A stretch of DNA of 38,730 nucleotides from Mycobacterium sp. NAZ190054 (GTDB lineage: Bacteria; Actinomycetota; Actinomycetes; Mycobacteriales; Mycobacteriaceae), in the NCBI RefSeq assembly GCF_001545925.1, contig NZ_LMVQ01000135.1, positions 1 to 38,730 on the forward strand. Reading direction: 5' to 3'. The translations under genes and the position numbers were made by a program. A model generated the notes under the pieces. That model saw nothing but the letters and a program-made list of their open reading frames with translations, did no database searches and was not told the origin of the DNA. Positions 17,540-25,955 of this stretch are shown piece after piece. The stretch's first letter is position 1; each line of letters begins with the position of its first letter.

Positions 17540-18232
17540 TCAGGCCGCTGTGACGGTGAGTTGATGCAGTGCCGGGATCACCGCGGAGGTGCCGGCGACC
17601 CAGCCGAAGATGCCGCCCTGGGCCTTGATCATGTCCAGCCCCACGCGCTGGAACTCCGGGAAATACGAACCGACGCAATCGGATACGACGAGGCACTCAT
17701 AGCCGCGGTCGTTGGCTTCGCGGGTCGTGGTGTGGACGCACACCTCGGTGGTGACGCCGGTGATCACCAGTTGGGTGATCCCGGCCCGGCCCAGCACGTC
17801 GGACAGCCCGGTGGCGTAGAAGGCGCCTTTGCCCGGTTTGTCGATGACCACCTCGCCCTCGATCGGCGCGAGTTCGTCGATGATGTCGTGACCGTACTCA
17901 CCGCGGATCAGGATGCGGCCGTATCGACCGGGGTCGCCGATGCGTTTCGACGGCGCACCGCGGTTGAGTTTGGCCGGCGGACAGTCCGACAGGTCCGGTT
18001 CGTGCCCCTCCCGGGTGTGGACGACCAGGACGCCCGCCGATCTGGCCGCCGTGAGCAGCGCGGCGAGGGGCGGGACGACCTCGCGCAGCCGGCCGACGTC
18101 GTTGCCGAGGCTCTCACCGAACCCGCCGGGCAGCAGGAAGTCTCGCTGCATGTCGATGACGAGGAGCGCCGTCTTTCCGGCGACGAGCGGGAAGGGCGAC
18201 GGTTCGGCGGGAACGTCGACGGTGTGGTTCAC
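17540..18232 (-). CDS. Biuret-hydrolase-like cysteine hydrolase (isochorismatase fold)
   Basis: A 230-residue amidohydrolase of the isochorismatase-like superfamily. The triad is Asp27 (IDMQRDF), Lys132 (DKPGKGAF) and Cys165 (TTEVCVHTT). Further features shared with Rhizobium biuret hydrolase BiuH are [14 protein letters not shown], the IGDPG...[10 protein letters not shown] stretch, [13 protein letters not shown] and the gln-containing KAQGGIFG. BiuH converts biuret to allophanate and ammonia. The gene next to it encodes an allophanate-hydrolase-like amidase, which makes this assignment attractive; RutB-type ureidoacrylate hydrolase is the alternative. I prefer GTG 18232: GAGGAG lies 5 nt ahead and the codon overlaps the amidase stop as GTGA, whereas GTG 18238 falls inside the ribosome site. 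Confidence 0.75.
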   Translation of the reverse strand: MNHTVDVPAEPSPFPLVAGKTALLVIDMQRDFLLPGGFGESLGNDVGRLREVVPPLAALLTAARSAGVLVVHTREGHEPDLSDCPPAKLNRGAPSKRIGDPGRYGRILIRGEYGHDIIDELAPIEGEVVIDKPGKGAFYATGLSDVLGRAGITQLVITGVTTEVCVHTTTREANDRGYECLVVSDCVGSYFPEFQRVGLDMIKAQGGIFGWVAGTSAVIPALHQLTVTAA

Positions 18233-19629
18233 AGGCACTCCTCGGAGGTGATCAGGGCAGCGGGTTCGGCACGGGTCGGGCGCGGCTCGTCGAGGATCTG
18301 GGCGGCCAGCTGCAGCACGGTGTCATCGGTGAGCGCCGGGCCGAGCAACATGGCGCCACAGGGCCGGCCGCCGGCGGTGACACCGACCGGGATCGCGGCA
18401 CCGAGCAGGTCGAGCAGGTTCCCGAAGTGCGTGTAGTGCCCGAGCACCGTGTTGCACTCGACCGGGGCGGTCAGCACCTCGTCGACGGTGAACGTGGTGC
18501 CGATGGTCGGCACCACGAGAACGTCCATGCCCTGCCAGAGCCGGGCGACGACAGCCTTGAGTTCCTGCAGTTTCTGCAGCGCGGCGAACGCGTCGACGGC
18601 GGTGTACGAGAGCCCACCTTCCAGGATGTCGCGAACCACCGGGTGGATCGAATCCGGGTGTGCGGCGAGGAAGTCACCGAACTCGACGAGCCGTTCGGCG
18701 ACCCAGGGACCCTGGTAGAGCAGCGTTCCCGCGGCCAGGAACGGGGCGAGCGACACCTCGGTGACGGGATGGACGCGGCTGAGCTGTTCGCGGAACGCCT
18801 TGTGCGCCAGGCGCATCTCGTCGTCGCCGAAGAACTCGAGCTCGTCCTGCGGTGGCACTCCGATCCGGACCGGGCGGCCCGGGTGCCGGGGCCCGCGGTC
18901 CCGTGACCACGGGTCGGCGTCGTCGCGGCCGACCATCACGTCGAGTACCCGGTCGACGTCGTCGATGCAACCGGCCATGACACTGAGGCAATCCAGCGAA
19001 CGGCAGGCAGGGACCAGTCCGACGGTGCTGATCAGACCGCGGGAGGGTTTGAAGCCGATGACACCGTTGAGTGCGGCGGGAACCCGTCCGGACCCGGCGG
19101 TGTCGGTGGCGACGGCGAACGGGACCTGACCGAGCGCCACCGCGAGCGCGGAGCCGGAACTGGAACCGCCCGAGATCATCTCACCGCCGTACACGCTCCG
19201 GGGGATCGTGTACGGCGTGCGGGTGCCGTTCAGCCCGGTGGCGAACTGGTCGAGGTTCGTCTTGCCGACGTAGAGCGCTCCGGCGTCCAGCAGCTTCTGC
19301 ACCGCGGGGGCGGTGGTCGAGGCGATGTAGGCGTAATCCGGGCAGGACAGCGTGGTCGGCCGCCCGGCGACATCGATGCTGTCCTTGACCCCGAACGGCA
19401 CGCCGTAGAGCGGAAGAGTCCGTGCGCCGGGCCGGCGTTCGATGGCTTCGGCGGCCGCGATCAGCTGGTCGCGGGGTTCGGTGGACAGCCAGGTGCCGTC
19501 ATCGCCGCGGGCGGCGATCGCGTCGGCGACACGGGCGGCCGTCTTGGCGGGCGACCCCGTTCCGCTCGCGTGCGACGCGAGGATCTCAGCCACAGAGGGT
19601 CCGGTGGAAGGCCCCCGAAGATCATCCAT
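18229..19629 (-). CDS. Allophanate hydrolase-like amidase, single-domain form
   Basis: A 466-residue amidase-signature enzyme. The Ser-cisSer-Lys triad is visible: Lys82 in [10 protein letters not shown], the SGGSSSGS loop at 153-160, and Ser180 in [11 protein letters not shown]. The GSGRVPA form is typical of allophanate hydrolases (AtzF/DUR1,2 type) rather than GatA-like amidases. AtzF proteins are close to 600 residues because of a C-terminal decarboxylation domain; this one stops after the amidase domain, so only the first hydrolysis step (allophanate to N-carboxycarbamate) would be encoded here. ATG 19629 is preceded by a palindromic site. It is cotranscribed with the biuret-hydrolase-like gene. 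Confidence 0.8.
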   Translation of the reverse strand: MDDLRGPSTGPSVAEILASHASGTGSPAKTAARVADAIAARGDDGTWLSTEPRDQLIAAAEAIERRPGARTLPLYGVPFGVKDSIDVAGRPTTLSCPDYAYIASTTAPAVQKLLDAGALYVGKTNLDQFATGLNGTRTPYTIPRSVYGGEMISGGSSSGSALAVALGQVPFAVATDTAGSGRVPAALNGVIGFKPSRGLISTVGLVPACRSLDCLSVMAGCIDDVDRVLDVMVGRDDADPWSRDRGPRHPGRPVRIGVPPQDELEFFGDDEMRLAHKAFREQLSRVHPVTEVSLAPFLAAGTLLYQGPWVAERLVEFGDFLAAHPDSIHPVVRDILEGGLSYTAVDAFAALQKLQELKAVVARLWQGMDVLVVPTIGTTFTVDEVLTAPVECNTVLGHYTHFGNLLDLLGAAIPVGVTAGGRPCGAMLLGPALTDDTVLQLAAQILDEPRPTRAEPAALITSEECL

Positions 19630-19638
19630 ATCTGTCGA

Positions 19639-19648
19639 TTGTCGACAA
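19639..19648. promoter_or_regulatory. GntR(FCD)-type operator candidate before the amidase gene
   Basis: TTGTCGACAA is a perfect 10-bp palindrome 9 bp ahead of the amidase ATG, in the 57-nt gap after the GntR gene. Short TTGT-n2-ACAA palindromes are typical of FCD-type GntR regulators such as LldR. It could control the structural genes independently of the regulator gene. Confidence 0.5.
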
Positions 19649-19686
19649 AATGATGGCGAACAGGGGTCGGGTGTGTGTCTTTTGTG

Positions 19687-20358
19687 TTAGCGCTCCGGCT
19701 CCAGGCCGAGGTAGTGCAGGTGTCCGTGGTCGCGGATGGCGGCGACGACGACTGCGGGGTCGTTGGTCTCCAACGCCGTCAGGAGCTCTTTGTGCCGTCC
19801 CAGGCCGTCGTCCGCGGCGCGCCGGCGGGCCTCTTCGCGCAGGTTCCTGGCCATCGGCAGCTGCAGCTTGACCAGGATCGGCTCCAGTGCGATGTCGAGC
19901 TGACGGTTCTTGGCCAGGCCCACCACCGCGGCATGAAAAGCGCGATGGGCGTCGTCGCGGTCGAGCGGATCCGACGCCGCGTCCATGCGTTCGAGCGCGG
20001 CACGGACCGGCTCGAGGTCGTGCTCGGGATCCGGTAAGGGCAGCGCGCTCTCGACGGCGTGGCGCTCGAGGACGTTCCGCAGCTCGAACAACTGGAGGAT
20101 GTCGGTAGGGGACCACTCGGCGACGCGGGAACCCCGACGGGGCAGGTGCTCGACTACGCCCTGCTGCGCGAGCAGCCGCAGCGCCTCACGCAGCGGCGCC
20201 CGGCTGATGCCGAAGTCGGCGCACAACTGCTCCTCGATGATCTTCTCGCCGGGCGCGAGCTCACCGGACAGGATCGCGGCGCGCAGTCGGTGGGCGGTGA
20301 CTTCCACCAGAGTCGCGGGCAGCGTCAGCCGAGAAGGCCCTCCGCTCGACGCTGCCAT
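19687..20358 (-). CDS. GntR-family regulator (FadR/FCD subfamily)
   Basis: A 223-residue regulator. The N-terminal winged helix (about residues 15-80) includes LAPGEKIIEEQLCADFGISR and APLREALRLLAQQGVVEHLP. The C-terminal FCD domain keeps the metal/ligand residues: Asp and His in RDDAHRAFHAAV, His in LGRHKELL and His in IRDHGHLHY. It heads the operon with the biuret/allophanate genes and is their likely local repressor. ATG 20358 is chosen; a TTG three codons earlier is the alternative. TACGAT ends 8 nt before the ATG, suggesting a leaderless or near-leaderless transcript. Confidence 0.9.
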   Translation of the reverse strand: MAASSGGPSRLTLPATLVEVTAHRLRAAILSGELAPGEKIIEEQLCADFGISRAPLREALRLLAQQGVVEHLPRRGSRVAEWSPTDILQLFELRNVLERHAVESALPLPDPEHDLEPVRAALERMDAASDPLDRDDAHRAFHAAVVGLAKNRQLDIALEPILVKLQLPMARNLREEARRRAADDGLGRHKELLTALETNDPAVVVAAIRDHGHLHYLGLEPER

Positions 20359-20380
20359 GGCACACAATCGTAGGAACTAT

Positions 20381-20394
20381 TGCGCGTTCGCGCA
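20381..20394. promoter_or_regulatory. Palindrome upstream of the GntR gene
   Basis: TGCGCG-tt-CGCGCA, two perfect 6-nt arms around 2 bases, centred about 30 bp before the GntR start codon. It differs from the TTGTCGACAA site before the amidase gene, so it is either another regulator's site or a promoter feature. Confidence 0.3.
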
Positions 20395-20414
20395 GAATCG
20401 CGCCTGCCAGATCT

Positions 20415-20445
20415 CCTGATGCGTTGCCGTGCAACTTTTTTCAGG
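20415..20445 (-). terminator. Possible terminator after the FAD monooxygenase gene
   Basis: Nested hairpin downstream of the monooxygenase stop: inner stem GTTGC-cgt-GCAAC (20423-20435) inside an outer pair CCTGA/TCAGG. The run of six T lies on the + strand side, so for the leftward transcript it precedes the stem as A6 and does not make a classical intrinsic terminator. Placement between two separate (-) operons supports a termination role. Confidence 0.35.
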
Positions 20446-20484
20446 GATGACCGTCGAAGGTGGTGGCATCCGCGCCGCGAGACG

Positions 20485-21915
20485 TCAGAGTTCAGGGAAG
20501 CGCACGAACCAACGCTTCAGGAACCGGTCCAGTTCGGCGCCGTCGGTCCCCGACGCGGCGAGGTAGCCGTCCGGTCGCACCAGCGTCCAGCCGTCCGCCA
20601 CCCGCGCCGGGCGCACCGTCACCACCCCGACCCACCCGCGCGCAGCGGCCGACACCGAGCCGTCGTCGGTGAACAGGGTCAGCGCCCCGAGGTCGAGCTC
20701 GTCGTACAGCCCCGCCACGTCCGGCACCCGCTCGCCGGCCCGCTCGTTGAGACCGGCACCCCGGTACGCCGCCGACAGCTGGCCGAACATCGCCGCGGCC
20801 GCGTCCTGCACGCGTGAGCGCGCCAGCGCCCGCGGCGCGACCCGGGTACGCATCGCGTGCACGAGAGCGTTGGTGGAGTTGAAGACCCGCGTGCCGACCT
20901 CGGTGAATCGCACCAGCCGGCGGATGACCGGCAGGCGTTCCGACGAATACGTATCGAGCAGTTCGGGTTTGGCGCGCCCGTCGAGCACCATCGCGAGCTT
21001 CCAGGACAGGTTGATCATGTCCTGGATGCCGAGGTTCATCCCTTGGCCGCCGGCCGGGCTGTGTACGTGTGCGGCGTCCCCGCCGAAGAACACGCGTCCG
21101 GCGCGCAGGGTCTGCACATGCCTGCTGTTGATCCGGAACCGCGAGCTCCAGTTCTGCGAGTGCAACCGCACCGGGACGTGCACCACCCGCTCGAACAGCT
21201 GCTGGATGTGCGCGGTCGTGGGTTCACCGCGTTCCCCGGTGATGCCGTCCGGATCGGTCGCCATCATCCGGAACCGGCCGCCGCCCATCGGAAAAGTCGC
21301 CACAAACCCGCTGCGCGCCAGGAAGATCGACACCTGATCGTCAGGCAGCTCCCCGTCGATCTGCAGATCGGCCAGCACGTAGTTGTGGGGGAGGGTGCGC
21401 CCGGGGAAGTCGAGACCCGCGGCCTTGCGCAACGTGCTGTGCGGCCCGTCGGCGGCGATGACGTAGGAGGTGCGGACCACCTCCTGCACGCCGTCGCTGG
21501 TCAGCGTCACCTCGACCCCGGCGGTGCACTCGCGCACCGCGGTGACCTCCACCCCTCGCTCGACCTTCACCCCCTGCCGGTCCAGCTGCCCGGTGAGCAG
21601 CCGCTCGGTCTCGGACTGGGCGAGCATCAGGATGAAGTTGAACCGGCTCGGCATCCGGTTCAGTTCGATCGAGGCGAGCCTGCGACCGTCGGCGTGCAGG
21701 GCCGCCCGGCCCGCCCGGTTCCCCAGCGCGAGCATCTGCTCACCGACCCCGCGCACGCGAAGCAGTTCGAGCGTGCGGGCCTGTACGGCCAGCGCACGAG
21801 ACTCCGGGGACGGCGCCTCGGCACGGTCGACGATCCGGACCGACACCCCGAGCCGGGACAGTTCCAGTGCAGCGGTCAGTCCGGTGGGGCCGGCTCCGAC
21901 GACCAGCACGTCCAT
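20485..21915 (-). CDS. Class A FAD-dependent aromatic monooxygenase (PheA/TfdB-like)
   Basis: A 476-residue flavin monooxygenase that would hydroxylate an aromatic or polyketide-like substrate with NAD(P)H and O2. All three family motifs are present: VVGAGPTGL at residues 4-12, VIAADGPHSTLRKAAG (DG motif) in the middle, and GRVFFGGDAAHVHSPAGGQG with GMNLGIQD for FAD. The thioredoxin-like C-terminal part is short. ATG 21915 has AAGGAGG 5-6 nt ahead. It lies head to head with a TetR gene across a region with two operator copies, so it is probably inducible by its substrate. Rifampicin-monooxygenase-like detoxification is an alternative role. Confidence 0.85.
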   Translation of the reverse strand: MDVLVVGAGPTGLTAALELSRLGVSVRIVDRAEAPSPESRALAVQARTLELLRVRGVGEQMLALGNRAGRAALHADGRRLASIELNRMPSRFNFILMLAQSETERLLTGQLDRQGVKVERGVEVTAVRECTAGVEVTLTSDGVQEVVRTSYVIAADGPHSTLRKAAGLDFPGRTLPHNYVLADLQIDGELPDDQVSIFLARSGFVATFPMGGGRFRMMATDPDGITGERGEPTTAHIQQLFERVVHVPVRLHSQNWSSRFRINSRHVQTLRAGRVFFGGDAAHVHSPAGGQGMNLGIQDMINLSWKLAMVLDGRAKPELLDTYSSERLPVIRRLVRFTEVGTRVFNSTNALVHAMRTRVAPRALARSRVQDAAAAMFGQLSAAYRGAGLNERAGERVPDVAGLYDELDLGALTLFTDDGSVSAAARGWVGVVTVRPARVADGWTLVRPDGYLAASGTDGAELDRFLKRWFVRFPEL

Positions 21916-21929
21916 GACACCCTCCTTAA

Positions 21930-21945
21930 GTCAACGACTGTTGAC
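21930..21945. promoter_or_regulatory. TetR operator copy 1 (monooxygenase side)
   Basis: GTCAACGACTGTTGAC: inverted repeat GTCAA-n6-TTGAC, 14 bp upstream of the monooxygenase ATG. Identical at 14 of 16 positions to a second copy at 21973-21988. Confidence 0.7.
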
Positions 21946-21972
21946 ATAGACGATAGGCCGAAGATCGCGTTT

Positions 21973-21988
21973 GTCAACGATTGGTGAC
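21973..21988. promoter_or_regulatory. TetR operator copy 2 (regulator side)
   Basis: GTCAACGATTGGTGAC, centre 43 bp from copy 1, about four helical turns, so both lie on the same DNA face. It abuts the TATTCT box (21990-21995) of the regulator gene, so binding here would block its promoter. Confidence 0.7.
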
Positions 21989-22001
21989 TTATTCTCTGAC
22001 G

Positions 22002-22565
22002 GTGGCATCGACACGGGCACGCAATGCCGAGAACACCCGGGCGGACATCCTGGCGGCCGCGCGTCGGCGTTTCGGCGCCGAGGGCTACGAACGGACCACC
22101 TTGCGCGCGGTCGCCGCGGACGTGGGCGTCGACCCCGCCCTGGTCATCCGCTACTTCGGCAACAAGCAACAGTTGTTCGCCGCGGCCTCGGAGTTCCAGC
22201 TGCATCTGCCGGACCTGCGGGGGATGGAGCCCGGCGCGATGGCCGACGCCCTGTTGGAGCGCTTCTTCGCGGTGTGGGAACGCGACACCACCTTCGTGGC
22301 GTTGCTGCGAGCCGCCATGACGAGCCCGGTGGCGGCCGAGACCATGCGCGGCGTGTTCGCCACGCAGGTCGCCCCGGCCCTGGCCGCCGTCGCACCGGAC
22401 AATCCCGCCCCGAGGGCCGTACTCATCGGCTCGCTGGTGATCGGCATGGCGACCACCCGCTACGTTCTCGAAGCGCCGGCCGCGCGCGCGCTGAGTCACG
22501 ACGAGCTGATCCGGTGGGCTCGGCCGGTGATCAGCGGCCTGCTCACCGGCCCACCCCCCACGTGA
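22002..22565 (+). CDS. TetR-family regulator divergent from the monooxygenase
   Basis: A 187-residue TetR protein with helix-turn-helix LRAVAADVGVDPALVIRYFG at about residues 34-53 and a C-terminal domain of the TetR_C type found in actinobacteria. I choose GTG 22002 over a TTG at 21981: the -10-like TATTCT ends at 21995, exactly 6 nt before the GTG, no ribosome site exists, and family homology begins at about this point (TRADILAAARRRF). This points to a leaderless transcript. The two operator copies upstream imply autorepression and control of the monooxygenase. Confidence 0.85.
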   Translation: MASTRARNAENTRADILAAARRRFGAEGYERTTLRAVAADVGVDPALVIRYFGNKQQLFAAASEFQLHLPDLRGMEPGAMADALLERFFAVWERDTTFVALLRAAMTSPVAAETMRGVFATQVAPALAAVAPDNPAPRAVLIGSLVIGMATTRYVLEAPAARALSHDELIRWARPVISGLLTGPPPT

Positions 22566-22574
22566 CGCGGTTGT

Positions 22575-22588
22575 TGACACATGTTCTA
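22575..22588. promoter_or_regulatory. KstR-like box upstream of the thioesterase
   Basis: TGACACATGTTCTA matches 7 of 8 fixed positions of the mycobacterial KstR motif TnnAACnnGTTnnA (the mismatch is C for the first A). It ends 8 bp before the thioesterase start. KstR represses sterol-catabolism genes. Other TetR family members use similar sites, so this is a candidate only. Confidence 0.35.
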
Positions 22589-22596
22589 GTCGAGGG

Positions 22597-23223
22597 GTGC
22601 TGGAGTACACCCGAGTCGACGGCCTCAGTGCCGCTGACGTGGCGCGGCTGCGGGCCGTGTACGAACCCTTGACCGAGTCGGTGCGCGAACTGATCGACGC
22701 GACGATCCGCACCGAGGCCGACGCCGACACCGTCGCCACCGCGAAGGCCGAGATCGACGCCGCCACCGCGCGGCTGCGTGGTGCGCAGCGCGACGGTTCG
22801 TTCGGAATCCAGTACGGGGCCGACGGGATCCCGATGCCGTGGGGCAACGCGGTGATCGGCGTGCGCAATCCGAGCGCTCCGCCGCTGGTGATCCGCAAGG
22901 AGCCGGACGGGTCGGTCCGCAGCGACTTCTATCTGGGTGCGGCGTTCGAGGGTCCGCCCGGCCACGTGCACGGCGGCGTGTCCGCCAAGATCCTCGACCA
23001 CGTGCTGGGTGACGCGGCCAGCGCCCCGGGCGTGCACCGCCTCACCGGCACCATCACTGTGCGATATCGGCGGCTGACGCCGCTGGGCCGGTTGCACTCC
23101 GAAGCCCGGATCACCCACACCGACGGGTTCAAGACCTACGCGGTCGGGCACATCGCCGACGACACCGGGGTGACGGTCGAGGCCGAGGCGGTGTTCATCG
23201 AACCGAAGTGGGCCCGGGGCTGA
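22597..23223 (+). CDS. PaaI/THEM4-like hotdog thioesterase
   Basis: A 208-residue protein whose C-terminal 120 residues form a hotdog acyl-CoA thioesterase domain: GPPGHVHGGVSAKILDHVLG carries the G-x-x-HGG active-site segment, followed by LTGTITVRYRRLTPLG. The first 80 residues are a helical extension (ADVARLRAVYEPLTESVRELI) common in mycobacterial relatives. It would hydrolyse a CoA thioester. GTG 22597 is the start, with GAGGGG directly ahead. Its end overlaps the convergent FUSC gene by 29 bp. Confidence 0.85.
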   Translation: MLEYTRVDGLSAADVARLRAVYEPLTESVRELIDATIRTEADADTVATAKAEIDAATARLRGAQRDGSFGIQYGADGIPMPWGNAVIGVRNPSAPPLVIRKEPDGSVRSDFYLGAAFEGPPGHVHGGVSAKILDHVLGDAASAPGVHRLTGTITVRYRRLTPLGRLHSEARITHTDGFKTYAVGHIADDTGVTVEAEAVFIEPKWARG

Positions 23224-25204
23224 CGCTGATCGACGACACACTGCGGGTGATGGCGCCGATCTCGGCGACCAGGACGCGGGCCAGGCCCTCGCCGGGTCCC
23301 TGACGCGGCACCGCGTCACGCAGCCGTTGTTCGGCCGCCGCCAGCTCGGCGCCGTCCACCGTCCACGGCGACGCGGCGGTCGGCGGATCCCCCCGCAGCG
23401 CTTCGACGTACTCGTCGACGGCGACCACGAGTTCGCGGTCCGCGGTGACGGCGTGCGCCGGAAGGTGATCCTCCAGCGTCGCGCAGGAACTGGTCACGGT
23501 GTTCAGCGCGGTGCGATAGGCGCGCAGCCAGTGCCGCAGTTCGCGCGACTCCATCCGCATGGCCCCGGAGGTCGCCTCGAACGACGCGCGCGCCCGGAAC
23601 GCCCGCTGCCAGGCCGCGGTCATCGCCTCCCGCGGGTTGTCGAGGTCGTGCACATAGGCCTTGATCACCGTTGCGGCGTAATCGATCTCCGTCTTGAGCA
23701 GTTCTCCGGCGCGCTGCGACAACCTGGTCATCGCGTCGTCGGGCAGCACGACGTGGGCGACCAGCGCCAGCCCGCCGCCGACCAGGGTGGCCAGCAACGG
23801 ATCGCCGAGGGCGGCAGGGACGCCGGGCCGACCGCTGTCGACGAGGAACACGGCCGCGGCCGCGACCCCTGCCGCGGTGGCGACGTAACCGGACCCGGAC
23901 AGCACACACGCCACCCCGATCGCGAGCACGGCCAGCGCCGCCGACACCCCGACACCGGGGTCCACGATCACCAGCACCGCCGACGCCGCCAGCATCCCGA
24001 CCAGCACGCCCGCCAGCCGGCCCACGCAGCGGGTGTAGGTGTGCGCCGTTTCGGGCCGAAGCACCAACAGCAGGGTCAGCGGGATCCAGACGCCGTACAC
24101 GCCGCCGGAATACCGGTCGACCGCAGTCCCGACGGCGATCGCGGCCGCCAACCGCACCGCGTGCCGCAGCACCTGCGACCGACGGTCGAGGTGGCCGCGC
24201 ACGGCGGCGACGATCGAGCTGACCGAGGTACGCAACTCGGGGCGCCGCACCCGCACCGCGTCGGGCGCCGAGGGGACGAAATCGCCTAGCCGCATCGCCA
24301 CCGCCTCGTGCAGCAGCGCCGACAGCCGCTGTGTCACAGCCTGTTCGGCGCCGCCGACGGCGCTGGAGACACTGTCGAACCGGCTGATGGCCACGTCGGC
24401 GCGCACCCGGCCCGACCTGCTCGTGTCGGCCACCGCGGCGAGCGTGTCGGCGGCCTCGTCGAGCGTGAGGGCCAACGCCTCGGAACGGTCGGGCATGTTC
24501 GAAACGTCGGCCAGGGTGGCGGCGATCCGTTCGGGTAACGCGTACCAACCGCGGTAGGACACCGGCCGGCGCTGCCGACCCGCAGCCGTGAACGCGTCGC
24601 GCAGGTCGGTCAGCGGTTCGGAACGCACCGCCGGGCCGTCGCCGACGCTGCCGTCGCCGATCTTCCTGGCGTCGGCAGCCAGCGCCCGGTACGCCCCGAC
24701 GAGCGCGTCGCGCTGCTGACGCCAGCGCACCGGCGGCCACAACGCGATCACCCAGATCTGCAGAAGCCCTCCGGCGACGGCCAGCAGCACCGTCACCAGC
24801 ACCGAGGCCGGGGACGACGCGACGGGCGGAGCCGACACCAGCAGCGCCACCGAAGCCGCTCCGATCAGGCCGGCGTTGGCGCCCAGCGCCCACAACAACG
24901 ACGCCCCGAAACACCACAGCACCGCCACGGCGATGAACGCGGGGGAGAACCCGGATGTCGACGAGCCGAGCAGAACTGCCGCTCCGGTCACGGCCGAGAC
25001 CAGCAACAAGACCGTGACACGTCCCCGCGGACGGTCCTGCAGTGCCGTCGCGCAGGCCACGGCGGCGGCCCCGACGGCCGCCGTCGCCGATCCCGGCGGA
25101 CCCCATTGCACGGCCACCACGGCCACCGCCGCGACGCACAGCAGACTGCGCAGCACCGCGGCGAGGTCGGGCATCGCCGACCGCAGCACCAGGCCCTTGA
25201 ACAC
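23195..25204 (-). CDS. FUSC-family inner-membrane protein
   Basis: A 669-residue membrane protein of the FUSC/aromatic-acid-exporter-like type (YccS/AaeB fold). Two blocks of about six hydrophobic helices (roughly residues 15-155 and 345-480) flank a central cytoplasmic region of about 190 residues, and a soluble C-terminal tail follows. FUSC proteins are associated with export of aromatic acids or related toxic metabolites. ATG 25204 opens with MFKGLVLRSAMPDL. It shares 31 bp of upstream sequence with the divergent EthD-like gene. Its substrate is unknown. Confidence 0.8.
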   Translation of the reverse strand: MFKGLVLRSAMPDLAAVLRSLLCVAAVAVVAVQWGPPGSATAAVGAAAVACATALQDRPRGRVTVLLLVSAVTGAAVLLGSSTSGFSPAFIAVAVLWCFGASLLWALGANAGLIGAASVALLVSAPPVASSPASVLVTVLLAVAGGLLQIWVIALWPPVRWRQQRDALVGAYRALAADARKIGDGSVGDGPAVRSEPLTDLRDAFTAAGRQRRPVSYRGWYALPERIAATLADVSNMPDRSEALALTLDEAADTLAAVADTSRSGRVRADVAISRFDSVSSAVGGAEQAVTQRLSALLHEAVAMRLGDFVPSAPDAVRVRRPELRTSVSSIVAAVRGHLDRRSQVLRHAVRLAAAIAVGTAVDRYSGGVYGVWIPLTLLLVLRPETAHTYTRCVGRLAGVLVGMLAASAVLVIVDPGVGVSAALAVLAIGVACVLSGSGYVATAAGVAAAAVFLVDSGRPGVPAALGDPLLATLVGGGLALVAHVVLPDDAMTRLSQRAGELLKTEIDYAATVIKAYVHDLDNPREAMTAAWQRAFRARASFEATSGAMRMESRELRHWLRAYRTALNTVTSSCATLEDHLPAHAVTADRELVVAVDEYVEALRGDPPTAASPWTVDGAELAAAEQRLRDAVPRQGPGEGLARVLVAEIGAITRSVSSISVSPGPTSVR

Positions 25205-25235
25205 GCGTCCATTCTGACCCGGCTATGTTCGCCCA

Positions 25236-25955
25236 GTGGAGAAAGTCGTGATCACCCTGCGCGGCGCGCCGGCCGACGAGGACTGGTGCACGAGGCTGCG
25301 CACCGAAGTCGCCGAGACCCTGCTGAACACGGGCGCGCCCGGGCTGACGGTTAATGTCCGCGACGCACCGGTGCGGGATTCGCTGATGACCCTGACCACC
25401 CTCGACCCGCCGGTGCTGGCTTTCGTCAGCATCTGGACCCAGCAGTACTACGGGGACCAGATCCGCACCGCCGTCGAGACATTGGGGCGACACTGCGACC
25501 ACGTCGCCGCCTACCTGGTGACCGAATCGGTGCCGATGGCCGCGCCGCGCACCGGCCCGGGCGAACGCACACCGGGTCTGGCCAACATCGCGCTGCTGCG
25601 CAGGCCGGCCGACATGGACGAGGCGACATGGCTGCACCGGTGGCACCACCACCACACGCGGGTCGCCATCGACACCCAGTCGACGTTCGGTTACACCCAG
25701 AACACCGTCGTCCGGGCGCTCACCGACGGAGCGCCGGAGATCTCCGCGATCGTCGAGGAGTTGTTCCCGATCGAGGCGACATCGGACCTGCACGCGTTCT
25801 TCGGCGCCTCCGACGACGCCGACCTCGACGACCGCATGTCGCGGATGGTGGCCAGCACCAAGGCCTTCGGAGCCAACGAGAACATCGACACGGTACCGAC
25901 CAGCCGCTACGTACTGCGTGACCCGTTCGGCGTCGGCGATAGGCTGCCGCGGTGA
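25236..25955 (+). CDS. EthD-domain protein
   Basis: A 239-residue soluble protein. The C-terminal half has the EthD-like ferredoxin fold segment: NIALLRRPADMDEATWLHRW, then HHHHTRVAIDTQSTFGYTQN. The N-terminal half may be a second, diverged copy. EthD proteins often accompany catabolic P450 or crotonase genes, but their biochemical role is unsettled. GTG 25236 is the start. The stop overlaps the enoyl-CoA hydratase start as GTGA, so the two are coupled and probably serve one catabolic step series. Confidence 0.75.
   Translation: MEKVVITLRGAPADEDWCTRLRTEVAETLLNTGAPGLTVNVRDAPVRDSLMTLTTLDPPVLAFVSIWTQQYYGDQIRTAVETLGRHCDHVAAYLVTESVPMAAPRTGPGERTPGLANIALLRRPADMDEATWLHRWHHHHTRVAIDTQSTFGYTQNTVVRALTDGAPEISAIVEELFPIEATSDLHAFFGASDDADLDDRMSRMVASTKAFGANENIDTVPTSRYVLRDPFGVGDRLPR

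Noticed and set aside
20423..20441. Classical intrinsic terminator with T6 on the + strand
   Set aside because: No + strand gene lies upstream, so the T-run is on the wrong side for the genes here; kept only as a low-confidence hairpin for the leftward transcript.
23316..25793. 825-codon (-) open frame
   Set aside because: Same strand but other frame than the FUSC gene, Arg/Gly-rich, and extends over the EthD gene on the opposite strand; a shadow frame.
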